Origin: Erpetoichthys calabaricus
Taxonomy: Eukaryota; Chordata; Cladistia; Polypteriformes; Polypteridae
Assembly: GCF_900747795.2 (NCBI RefSeq)
Contig: NC_041395.2
Coordinates: 164,377,191 to 164,441,190 of the forward strand
Length of the DNA: 64,000 nt
Reading direction: 5' to 3'
This document shows positions 1 to 11,700 of this stretch, in pieces. How positions within the stretch are numbered: the stretch's first letter is position 1; each line of letters opens with the position of its first letter. A model generated the notes under the pieces. That model saw nothing but the letters and a program-made list of their open reading frames with translations, searched no databases and had not been told where the DNA came from. Both the position numbers and the translations under genes were made by a program.

Positions 1-1375
1 TCCAAATTGTGCCCAATTAGCCATTTTCCCTCCCCGGTGTCATGTGACTCGTTAGTGTTACAAGGTTTCAGGTGTGAATGAGGAGCAGGTGTGTTACATT
101 TGGTGTTATCGCTTTCACACTCTCTGATACTGGGCACTGGAAGTTCAACATGGCACCTCATGGCAAAGAACTCTCTGAGGATCTGAAAAAAAGAATTGTT
201 GCTCTACATAAAGATGGCCTAGGCCATCAGATTGCCAACACCCTGAAACTGAGCTGCAGCACGGTGGCTGAGACCATACAGCGGTTTAACAGGTCAGGTT
301 CCACTCAGAATAGGTCTCACCATGGTCAACCAAAGAAGTTGAGTGCACGTGCTCAGCATCATATCCAGAGGTTGTCTTTTGAAAACAGATGTATGAGTGC
401 TGCCAGCATTGCTGCAGAGGTTGAAGGGGGGGGGGTTTGGGGTGTCAGTCTGTCAGTGCCCTGACCATACGCCGCACACTGCATCAAATTGGGCTGCATG
501 GCTGTTGTCCCAGAAGGAAGCCTCTTCTAAAGATGATGCATAAGAAAGCCCGCAAACAGTTTGCTGAAGACAAGCAGACTAAGGACATGGATTACTGGAA
601 CCATGTCCTGTGGTCTGATGAGACCAAGATAAACTTATTTGGTTCAGATAGTGTCAAGCGTTTGTGGTGGCAACCAGGTGAGGAGTACAAAGACAAGTGT
701 GTCTTGCCTACAGTCAAGCATTGTGGTGGGAAAGTCATGGTTTGGGGCTGCATGAGTGCTGCTGGCACTGGGGAGCTACAGTTCATTGAGGGAACCATGA
801 ATGCCAACATGTTTTGTGATATACTGAAGCAGAACATGATTCCTTCCCTTCAGAAACTGTGCCGCAAGGCAGTATTCCAACATAACCCCAAACACACCTC
901 CAAGACGACCACTGCCTTGCTAAAGAAACTGAGGGTAAAGGTGCTGGGCATGTCTCCAGACCTAAACCCTACTGAACATCTGTGGGGCATCCTCAAACAG
1001 AAGGTGGAGGAGTGCAAGGTCTGTAACATCCGGAGGATTCCAGTGGCAACCTGTGAAGCTCTAGTGAACTCCATGCCCAAGAGAGTTAAGGCAGTGCTGG
1101 AAAATAATGGTGGCCACACAAAATATTGACACTTTGGGCACAATTTGGACATTTTTCACTTAGGGGTGTACTCACTTTTGTTGCCAGCGGTTGAGACATT
1201 AATGGCTGTGTGTTGAGTTATTTTGAATGGACAGCAAATTTACAGTGCTATACAAACTGTACACTGACTACTTTACATTGCATCAAAGTGTCATATCTTC
1301 AGTGTTGTCCCATGAAAAGATATAATAAAATATTTACAAAAATGTGAGGGGTGTACTCACTTTTGTCAGATACTG
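1..1375 (+). mobile_element. Tc1-like transposon, left end outside the window, broken transposase
   Basis: The transposase would start at the ATG at 150 (MAPHGKELSEDLKKR...). It shows the paired helix-turn-helix region of Tc1 transposases, then the catalytic part with WSDETK (first Asp). A G-run near 425-434 shifts the frame: the N-terminal part reads to 464 and the C-terminal part reads in another frame up to 1129. The second catalytic Asp block is shortened to QHNPKHTSK where the family has a DND motif, and other short in-frame pieces are missing, so it cannot be active. The right terminal region has the inner/outer direct-repeat arrangement GTGTACTCACTTTTGT at 1166-1181 and again at 1351-1366, and the element ends at 1375 before TA. 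The left inverted repeat lies before base 1. The sequence matches, from memory, a Tc1 family shared by many teleosts and lampreys. Confidence 0.9.
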
Positions 1376-4120
1376 TAAGCTGATTCTGAAACTGCCCACC
1401 CCCTCTCCCAGCATATACAGTAAACAAATACTATAAAATCATGTACCCAAAAATATACCACAATGTCCACTCAACTTTAGTCTCTTTATAAGATAATCAT
1501 ATCTCCCAATATTTCAATTCTTCAGACGTGCCAATCCCAGAATAAAATACTTATTGCGCTCTGTGATCCCGATCCCTTCCACTGTCTAGTCCACTTCCCT
1601 CAGTGTATTGGGATTCTTCAAGGTGGCCACCCCCAAACCGTATCGGACTTTTGGTGTTTCACAAGAAACAATCCTTTCCCTGGCCTTAGATAGGTCACAT
1701 CTTTCCCCTCCACCATAAAGCTCAGGCTATTTTTCCTCTCTTCCTGCCTTTTCACGCTCCTTTTCAATAGTGGTGTGTCCGTTTCAATGGCACTCCCGGA
1801 AATCACAACAACAGCCCATACCTCACAAAGGTCCTCCCTATTTACATAATCCAAGCCGCCCATCTTATGCTATAGTTGTGCTCAGATGGAGTCAGGATTC
1901 ACATAGAGAGACAAAAGACAAACCAGAACATAAATTATGTAGCAGTGCTACAACAGGTCGGAGATATATGGAGTGCATGGAGCATGTTGAAGTCCTCAAT
2001 AGTGGAGGCTGCTGCCTACAGTGGTGTCTGAAACTTGGTCTCTGTGTTTGTGTTATAGGACCCAATGGTGCACTCCTTGAAAAAGTAGCATGAGGTTCCA
2101 ACTGGCAAGTCTAAGACCACCCAGAATCATTTGTTCTGAAAGTCAAGATTATCAGTTTTATAAGTTAAGACGGTCACTCAATATAAATTAGAGTTGTGGT
2201 GAAAAAGCTGATGTTCAGAGCCCGTTAAAAGAAGGCACAGAGCATTGTATCAACATAGAAAGACATTGTAAGGGTTAAAAGTGAGCATCCAGTGTGACAC
2301 CAGAATTAGTTTGTCTCCTAAAAAAACTTTTCAAAGCAGTTTATATTGCTTCACATTTCACACATCAAAGGTTTTGTACAGATGATAAGCTCCAAATTTC
2401 TGCATGACTATAGGTGATGCTGTCTCCTGATGCTCGGAACACAGCCTGGGTGTCTTTTGATGGCAGAAAGAGACAAGAAATCCATCAAGGTGACTGGTAA
2501 GCTGCTCTGGGCCAATTTGTTCAAAAGTTGGGAGCCTTGTTATTAATGTATTTAAAATGTGGACAGAATATTTAACAGCTGCTAAGTACTTTTACAAGTA
2601 TGGAAACAAAGGGCTGTGCACTCTCTTAGGAGAATCAAATGAATCTACGGCTACACTGACATTCCCCCCACGGCATATTCTTGTAATCCAAGAGTCACAC
2701 ACTTTTTAAAAGTTAAACTATACCTACATTACAAAATTACGAGGATTTGCTCAGTTCTAGCCTACTCTTAATGGCTGGTATTTTAAACGTAATACCATTT
2801 TTTTTTATTTTGTGATCTCTCTTGTACCACAGCAGGGGTAAATACAGTACCTACTTGCTCAACATCCCAAAAATACACTGAATTAAAGTAAGGTTAAAGT
2901 TTGTTTAAGATGTCCTATCTATTTTTGCAGTGAAACAGTCAGCACAGAACATTTCTTTTCACTGATCTACCACTGCAACTTCACCTCCTACATTCTTCTC
3001 CAGTACAAAAAGTCACATTAGTAAATTTTTATAACAGTATTCTTTTATCTTCCATTATGCAAAAAGACTTAAGTATTTTTCCGGTTTATTTCAGCATTAA
3101 GATCACAACATCCTGCTACTCTGTGCCTTCCATCTGCTGCCATGACTTGGTGTACGACTGGTTTGAAAGTCTGGCAGAGTGTCTGCACTGGAATGTTCGC
3201 AAGAAGCAGACCAGAATGTCTGAGGAGACTGACTGAGCCAGTTACCAACTGCAGCGCCGACTCACAGAAAAACTGAACAACTGCTCCTGGCGACTCTCAG
3301 CTCAACACAGTACTGTACATCCACTACTGGCCTGTGAGCACAGGATTATAGGGAACTGGTTTTTGATACATTTGGACAATTAAAGTAAAACAATTTGCTG
3401 TCTTGTGCAATACTGTATTGTTTTAAGAAAACGGGATTATCTGCTAATCCATTTTTGAAAACTGCCGTTTCTAACATTGGAACATGGGGGCAGGAGGCTG
3501 TTCTACCAGGAAGATCGATAACACACCACCCATGTTCACTCGCCCCAGGAGTCAAACAGTTTATTGAGGAAACAAACCAAAAACATCTCAAAGCTTCAGT
3601 TACCAGCATGAAATGCATTAAATAAAAACGTGTTGCTTCAAGTTGCTGACTAGTTCTTCCATCACTTTGGAACTTGCTTGTAACTCACGTGCATAAGGTT
3701 TCTTAAAATCTGGAATGTACTTCGATATACTGCTGAAGATGACATACCACATGGTAAATTGTACTTGTGTTACAATGACACTATGGATGAACTTGTCAGA
3801 ATGACAACTTTTCTGTAGGTTTAAAGTGTTGCTAGTTTGAGGAAGAGAATATTTACTTGATTAACCAGATCAACACCTTTTTTATTATTTTAGATGCAGA
3901 AGAAGGTCTCTAACTAGCAGAATACTATTACACAAAAAAGATTTCCATTTAAACAATTTATTTAGTACTGTTTATAGAGAAGCGGAGTCAAGCATTCCTA
4001 AAAGCAAGATAAAATTCCCATGTGTCCTGCACCTCTATAATGGCTGCATGCTTGTCAATTTGTAAATCACATGCACAAGGTGTCATAAAATCTGGAATGG
4101 TCTTAAGATATAGTGAGATA
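1376..4120. other. Intergenic stretch, no gene recognised
   Basis: This lies downstream of SEC62 (which is on the minus strand). Short open frames occur near 1618-1863 and 1770-2093, but none resembles a family I know. Two diverged copies of a short local motif occur at about 3680-3720 and 4060-4100. The next gene in the human order, GPR160, is a large single coding exon and is not visible here. Confidence 0.5.
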
Positions 4121-5692
4121 CAGGTGCATCTCAATAAATTAAAATATCAAAAAGTTAATTTATTTCAGTTAATTCAATTCAAAAAGTGGAACTCGTACTA
4201 TATAGATTCATTACACACAGTGATATAGTTCAAGGTTTTTCTTTTCATTTTGCTGATTATAGTTTACAGCTAATGAAAACCCAAAATTCAGTATCTCAGA
4301 AAATTAGAATATTGTGAAAAAGTTCAATATTGTTGACTCATGGTGTCACACTCCACCTAGCTAATTAACTCAAAACACCTACAAAGGTGTCCTGAGCCTT
4401 TAAATGGTCTCACAGTCTGGTTCAGTAGGCCACACAATCATAGGGAAGACTACTGACTTGTCAGTTGTCCAGAAGACAGTCATCAACACCCTCCACAAGG
4501 AGGGTAAGCCACAAAAGGCCATTGCTAAAGAAGCTGGCTGTTCACAGAGTGCTGTATCCAAACATATTATTGTAAAGTTGAGTGGAAGGAAAAAATGTGG
4601 CAGTAAAAGGTGCACAAGCAACAGGGATAACCGTAGCCTTGAGAGGATTGTGAAGCACAGCTCATTCAAGAATTTGGGGGAGATTCACAAGGAGAGGACT
4701 GTGACTGGAGTCCGTGCTTAAAGAGCCACCACACACAGACGTATGCGTGACATAGGCTACAACTGTGACATTCCTTGTGTCAAGCCACTCCTGAAACAGA
4801 GACAACCTCAGAAGCATCTTACCTGGGCTAAGGAGAAAACAGACTGGACTGTTGCTCAGTGGTCCAAATTCCTCTTTTCAGATGAAAGTAAATTTTGCAT
4901 TTTGTTTGGAAATCAAGGTCCCAGAGTCTGGAGGAAGAGTGGAAAGGCACAGAATCCAAGTTGCTTGAGGTCCAGTGTGAAGTCTCCACGGTCCGTGATG
5001 ATTTGGGGATCCATGTCATCTGCTGGGGATGGTCCACTGTTTTATCAAGCCCAAAGTCAGCATAGCAGTGTACCAGGAAATTTTCGAACACTTCATGCTT
5101 CCCTCTGCTGACAAGCTTTATGGAGATGCTGATTACATTTTCCAGCAGCACCTGCCCACACTGCCAAAAGTACCAATACCTGGTTTAATGACCATGGTAT
5201 CGCTGTGCTTGATTGGCCAGCAATCTTGCCTGACCTAAACGCTATAGCATTGTCAAGAGGAAGGTGAGAGACACCAGACCCAACAATGGAGACGAGCTAA
5301 AGGCCGCTGTCAAAGCATCCTGCGCTTCCATAACACCTCAGCAGTGCCACAGGCTGATCGCCTCCATGCCATGCTGCATTGAGGCAGTAATTCATGCAAA
5401 AGGAGCCCCGACCAAGTATTGAGTGCATACATGGACATACTTTCAGTAGGCCAACATTTCTATATTAAAAATCTTTTTTTTTTATTGGTCTTATGTAATA
5501 TTCTAATTTTCTGAGATACTGAATTTTGAGTTTTCAATACCTGTAAGCCATAATCAGCAAAATGAAAAGAAATAAACAGTTGAAATATCACTGAGTGTAA
5601 TGAATCTATATAAGAGTTTCATTTTTTGAATTGAATTACTGAAATAAAAGTTAACTTTTCACTGATATTTTTAATTTATTGAGATGCACCTG
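4121..5692 (+). mobile_element. Tc1-like transposon with ~210 bp inverted repeats, broken transposase
   Basis: The element starts CAGGTGCATCTCAATAAATT after TA (4119-4120) and ends with its complement before TA (5693-5694), so target duplication and both ends are preserved. The two terminal regions, about 4121-4330 and 5483-5692, are long imperfect inverted repeats. The transposase begins near 4404 (MVSQSGSVGH...) with a helix-turn-helix region, then stops at 4721. It resumes in other frames with FSDESK (first catalytic Asp) and a damaged FQQ...HT block near 5138. At least two frame breaks and internal stops make it inactive. It lies downstream of SEC62. Confidence 0.9.
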
Positions 5693-6949
5693 TATTTGTT
5701 CTTGGAAAACAAGACACAATTTCCATGTGTCCTGTTATACTAAGTGGGGCTGTTCTATAACAATACCACTTTATCCTTAAAAAATATGTGCAGGATTCAA
5801 AATAAATCCTGCACATATATTTTATTTTGAAGTCAAAAATGGCTACAAGTGCCTCTAATTTTAAAAAGGTAAAGAGAAAACCGTGCATGATTGTATTAGT
5901 TAATACCATGAACACCTTGTTTTACTTTATGTCAGCTGCCATACTTTGATTTGCTGAAGCTGGCTAACTCAGTTCAGGGTCATTGCCAAGGCCAGGGTCT
6001 GTCTGGAAATTTGGGGCCCTCAGCGTAGCAGCAGCCTGTTGAATGGCACTTAATAAATCAAAGCACACATTAAAAGTAAAACAAATAAATAAAAACACAC
6101 CACTAGAGCCTCCACTGCTTTCATTTTATTGCAATTAAAATGATGGACATACATTAAAGACAGACACACATTTATTTTAAATTATGTTCCAGTAACTACA
6201 AAGAGTATTCTTATATTAATTCCAATATGAACAACTAAGTGGTTAACGAGTAAAAATGCAATATCTTTTTTTTTTTTTTTCCTGAAAGTTACGGAAAAGC
6301 AGCAGAGAACTACAATATACAAGTGATACTGATACTGTGCAACACTCAAATACAATTTGAGATATTTTGAAATAATAGATCCTCCTTTATCTACAATAAA
6401 GCTACTGGCACACCAGCAAACCTTTCCTTTAGAAAAGAAATTGATTGAAAAATGTAAAATAAAGACAATTGGTTCGCTTATGAGGAAGAAGAACCAGTAT
6501 TAGATAGAAAAAGCTATGCTACTTCCTCTGCTATCCTACCGTATGGTCCTCATCCAAGTTATATTTTCAAAAGCAGGAATAAAGCCACTAAGAAGAGCTA
6601 AATTGTAATGACTGGACCTGCTAAATGTTCATTCTTTTCAGTTACCAATGTGCAGAAAGTGCATGTCTTCTTGATTTTAATCTAGATTTTAAATATGAAA
6701 AACACTGTACCCAACTGACTTACTTTATTTGGGCAGTCGATCAGTTTAAGGTTACTACTGACCAAAAGTTTATAAAAAGGCGCTGGTAACTCATTCAAGC
6801 AATTCATCCTGAACACAGTCAGAAATGTTTACCATAAAGGTAATGGAATAGTTCACTAGAATATATGAATCAATAAAAGTGCTTTTGGAAAAGTACTGGT
6901 AAGGCTTTTGGGAGCAGGATCTAGAAATTCATTGGTACCCCACGTTTGT

Positions 6950-6982
<33 letters not shown>

Positions 6983-7992
6983 TTGTATTAAATTCTCTTC
7001 AGTGAATCTTGTGGGGCTTTTATGTGCGTGAGCCCCCCACACTTACAGTGGAAATGTTTGCTCAAACTGTTCACACCTCCCATAGCCACACGTCTACCAC
7101 ATTAGACGCTTTTGTGTCGTCAGTGTTGAATGGGAAGGCCAACGTTCTTGTGCGATTCTCAAATACCAAAGAAAAGTACTACATTTACTCTAATTTTTTA
7201 AAGGGAGATATTTATACTATTAATCGCTGATAACATTACTTTCAGAAAGTCAACTGCAACATCATCTTCCTCCCACATGCCTTATGTATTTAAAGAATGA
7301 AAAGAAAATACTGAGAGCACTGCAGCTAATAAAGACGACAGTTGAACACAGAGTTTTACAGACAGAGAGTACGGATATGCTACTGTGGCTCTGGCCGCAT
7401 CAAACAAGTGTGGTATGCTCCAAGCACTCTGTTTGCATCCCACAGCCTTTGTAAATGATAACTGCATGCACACAAAAATTGAGTATCTAAATAAAAGCTT
7501 GAACACAATACATTTTAGGCATTTTGGCACCATGTAAATAAACCTGAAGGAAAACTGCATGCATTTCTTGCATCAAGGGACCAACCTTGGATCGTATCCA
7601 CATTTCGTCTTAGTTATCTAACTGGCACCTAAAAGTTCTTTACATTCCAAGTATTTGCTTCTAAAATGAAAAGGATTTTATTCTTTTTTTTTTCTTTCTT
7701 ATTCAAAGAAATTAAATCTGTGAGATACGGTACAAAAAAAAATAAAAAAAAAATTTTCAACAGCCCCTCCATTGGTGTGTAGAAGGGCCTGCTCCAGTTC
7801 CAAGTGTTATAAACAGCTGCTCATTTATTGGCATGAAGTTAAAATTAAGACATAGTAATAAAAATGTTCTCACCATACGGGTACGATAAAGCATGCAGGA
7901 ATAGAAAGTGGTTTTGTCCACCTGTGCACGACCTGGTCACACACATAATGACAAGGAGAGAGTGTTCTTCAACTGTGCCGCGTGTTTAAGCT
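5693..7992. other. SEC62 downstream flank, possibly distal 3' UTR
   Basis: No open frame of note is present. Several AATAAA motifs on the minus strand (for example near 6124) could serve as distal poly(A) signals if SEC62 has a long 3' UTR, but nothing here decides between UTR and intergenic DNA. The stretch is AT-rich and holds one (AT)n run. Confidence 0.35.
6950..6979. repeat. (AT)n microsatellite
   Basis: Uninterrupted TA/AT dinucleotide run of about 30 bp in the SEC62 downstream region. Confidence 0.95.
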
Positions 7993-8002
7993 TTTATTTA
8001 TT
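7993..8002 (-). promoter_or_regulatory. Candidate SEC62 poly(A) signal
   Basis: Two overlapping AATAAA hexamers on the minus strand (complement at 7993-7998 and 7997-8002), about 235 nt after the SEC62 stop codon. This would give a short 3' UTR; distal sites may exist further down. Confidence 0.45.
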
Positions 8003-8235
8003 CACGTTTCAACATGACTAAAACTGTAGGAAACACTGACGTGATAAGAACACTGAAACCCTGAATGTTCTGGCAGTGGGAGGAATTGATCACAGTAAGG
8101 CTTAGTTTTCTTTTTCTCACATAAAAGATGAGCTTGCTGGGTGTAAAATGTTTTGGTAGTCCAAACAAACAAACAAACAAAAAAAAGATTCTTCACGTTT
8201 AGTAGAAGTCCTTTACTGACAGCAAAAGTTTGCAT

Positions 8236-8741
8236 TTATGAATTTTTTTGCAAAATCTTTGTCTCACTGTTTTCATCCTCCTCCTCCTCATCCTCCTCTT
8301 CATACTCTCCTTCCTCTTCACACTCGCCCTCATCTGTGTGTTGGTCGAGCTCCTCTCTGGTGATCATTTCAAAGTCGTTACCATTGCTGTGTTGTGATCC
8401 ATCCTCCTCCCTTTGGTCGCTGTCTGTGTCTGAATGCCTCTCTACCACTTTAACTTCTTCTACTGAACTGCTGGGTACCTTGCTCTCGTCCTCTTCTTCC
8501 TCTCCTTCTTCCTTTTTCTCAGTGTCGGACTTGTCTTCACTGTCCGATTTGTGCTTGGGTCCTGTCTCTGATTTGTCTGTGGCAGCTTTCTTAGAGTCTG
8601 AACGTGGTCCTTTGTACTCATGAGTGTAAAGAGGTCTGAAGGAATCAATAAATCCTACATCAGCTGTCAGGTTAGGCAGGAACCAGAAGTGGTGTCGGCC
8701 ACCTGTCACCACCCAGATAATCAGGAAAAGAATGCATCGAG
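8236..8741 (-). CDS. SEC62: SEC62 coding exon 8, C-terminal tail and stop
   Basis: The acceptor is CTGTTTGCAG. It encodes (A)RCILFLIIWVVTGGRHHFWF..., finishing membrane segment 2, then ~150 residues of acidic, serine-rich tail with many S/T-D/E sites of casein kinase 2 type (inference). It keeps FEMI and ends NSETKILQKNS at a TAA (8236-8238). The opposite strand reads as a Ser-rich frame here and is not a gene. Confidence 0.97.
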
Positions 8742-11700
8742 CTGCAAACAGAAAACAGGTCTGTCATCAACAGCTGACTTGGTTTACAAAAAAAAAAAAG
8801 AAGACATTCAGCCGGGAGTCCCTAAATATGAGAGAATGCGGTCTTTAGGTTTCAATTACACTTACAGAGCCTTTAAAAACTCTTCAGCCCTTGGAAGTTT
8901 CCCCATTTTATTTCTTTGTGTCCTCTTCCACCTTAACCTATTGTCTATGGGGGTGGAGTGAAAGCTTTTGAGTCATCAAAAATTTCAATCTTCAATTTCA
9001 ACGGATCTCGACGTTTTAGAGTCCCTGGATGCCGAAAACATTGATATCTCGATGATGGGTGTGTGGGTCACAGTTTCTTGAGGATTGTCTAGAACTAAAA
9101 TGGCTGGACGGAATTAGTTTTTGAGCCAAATCATGCAAGAGAAAAGGGCACTCTAGAGGAACCCCTGAATTAATTTTTGACAATATCTCGAGAATTAAGG
9201 CAAATACAGTAATTCTGCAATTAATTAAATTCTACTTGTCAATTGCTATTGTGATGACATATTTTATGATGAAAACCTCAGCATCAGAGTGATAAATAAT
9301 TATCGAAATGTTATAGAATAGATTGGGTAACTTGGTTCCAAGGGCACAAAGCCTACATTCACATCCAAATTTTTGTTATAAAACATTAATTCACAATGGA
9401 TTTCATTTGGTTTTTTGACACTGATCTGTTTTGATGGATGAATGGGAGCATGGATGGATGGATCATCATCATTATGCCTATAGCAGAGAGAAATGGATGG
9501 AAGATATCTTTAAGGACTGCAATTAATACATGTATAAATATATTTTTATTTATCGATTGAGTGATTGATTGGCTGTATTATTTTTCATGTGAGTGTGTAT
9601 CTTTGTTTTTTTATATTTCTACTGCGGTATGCATCTCAATTTCCCCTTGGAATTAACTTAATCTCATCTAATAACAATAATTATAACGTTGCAGTGTTAG
9701 CACGGCTGTCTCACAGTGAAGCAGATTGGGGTCTGCATCCCTGTGTGGTGCTGACTTGGTCTCCCTGGGTGTTCCAGCTTCCTTCCACAGTCTAAACACA
9801 CGCAGTTTAGGAGGACTGCTGTTGCTAAAGTAGCCCTAGTGTATGTGTGTGCAGATGTGTTTGCCCTGCAATGGACTGGCACCCCTCTCTAGAGATTTTT
9901 CCTGCCTTACATCCAATGGTATAGCTTCCAACAGCCCTGTGACCCTGTTCTGTATAAGCAGGTTTAGAGGATGGATGAATGGATGCCTAGAACGTCTATT
10001 CAGTTCTTGTCACTTGATTGCATGCTACATGCATGCACTCTGTCAGTGGCAGTGAATTAAAGAAAAAAAAGATTCCATATAGTGAATGAACTATAAGCAA
10101 TCACTTATTATTGTCAGTTGTCTACAGAACAAGGACAGCAACATTTAATAAGGTCAACAATGGCACTTTGCAAAGACTTTCTGCTGTGAATCCATGCTCC
10201 TGGGGCTTAAATGTTGCCATAGACAATGATGAACTGGACAGCTGGCAACAGCCAGTCTTCTTTTAAAGTGTCTGAATTTGTTTACCTTTGATAATGTGCC
10301 AAACACTGCACAAAAATGCACCATGCCACTGTGATGTATGGTGGCAGCAGCAGCTTCATGCTCAGGGATAACTTCTATTTAGCAGACCCTGGAAGGCTTG
10401 TGATAGTGGAGGGTAAAATTAATTCAGCAAAATCCTTGGGAGAAGATTTGTTTTGCAACAAGACAACATCCCCATTCATAAAGCCAAGGCTACACAGGAA
10501 TGAGTTAAAAACAATAATGTTAATGTCCTGGGAGTGTCAGAGTTCAGTTGAGAATTTGTGGATGGACTTGAAAAAGGGCTGTTCATTTACAATCCCCATA
10601 TAACCTTGTCAAAAAAAACACTAAATCAAGACCTGTGCATACAGACTCAAGGCTATAATGGCTGCCAAAGGTGCATCTGCTAAATGCTAACAATAAGGGG
10701 GTGAATACTTATATGACCAGTTATAGAAAAATAATTGATTGTGAACACTTTGTAGAGATACAAATGAAGGGATTGTATTAAAAAAATGCTTAGTTGCCTC
10801 ACATTTTTATGCAATCATTTTGTTCACCCCACTGTATTAAAGCTGAAAATCTGCACTTCAGCTGCATCTGAGTTGTTTCATTTAAAATTCATTGTGGTAA
10901 TGTACAGAACCAAAATTAGAAAAAAGTTGTCTCTGTCCAAATATTTATGTTGTCTCTTTAATGCCAAAGTGAATTTTCCTGTTGGTCAGTGTCAAAAAAA
11001 AAAAAAATCCAATATGATTCAATATTATATAACAATAAAATGTGAAATCTTTAAAAGGGTGAATACTTTTCCTAGGCATTGTGAAACTGCCAGTTTATTA
11101 ACTGGTCTGGTTTAAATTCCTTTCAGGGCAGAAGTGTACCTTTGGCTTTCAGCAATTAGGGTTTTCAGGGACACCTCTTTTATAGCATCAGGCAGGCATC
11201 AGGTTAGTAGCACTCTAACAGAAAGAGGAAAATTCTGTGCTTTTTATTTATTTTTTAAATTTATTTAATACTAATCCTTATTTACTGCAAATAATCTCAT
11301 ATTTCTGTATTTTTTGCAATGGAAATAAACAGTTAATTATGCCTTACTGAAAAAATACAATTATGCCAACTTACTAGAATATTATTTGTATATAAAGTTT
11401 GAAAGCAAGAAGTCACTGACTCAACCACATCACAATACAGCCTTTATGTAATTTGCCCTAACAAAGCTGGTTATTTGACTGTAAGTGGAAAGTCACATGA
11501 ACAGTGGAGTGCATGTGAACTTTAAACATAAGATCAGAATACAAAAGGAATTCAACAGCTGCTATACAGTTGTGTGCTTCAGTTAGAAGCATGGTTGTCA
11601 TTCTGACATCTTGTGGCTAAACTATGAACAATCAGGCACGCCATGCTTAAAAAATGAAATGACAGATGCAAGACTTGACAATAGCTTGTAACATTACAAT

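Noticed and set aside
437-1129. 230-codon frame as a host gene
   Set aside because: It is the catalytic half of a Tc1 transposase separated from its N-terminus by a frame break.
1618-2093. Short open frames on both strands downstream of SEC62
   Set aside because: No recognisable motif, no splice context and no start/stop arrangement suggesting a gene.
1-8000. GPR160, the expected neighbour downstream of SEC62
   Set aside because: No seven-helix receptor frame on either strand; the gene probably lies before base 1 of the window.
8153-8623. Long serine-rich open frame on the plus strand
   Set aside because: It is the reverse complement of the SEC62 acidic tail (GAG/GAA codons read as CTC/TTC) with no homology of its own.
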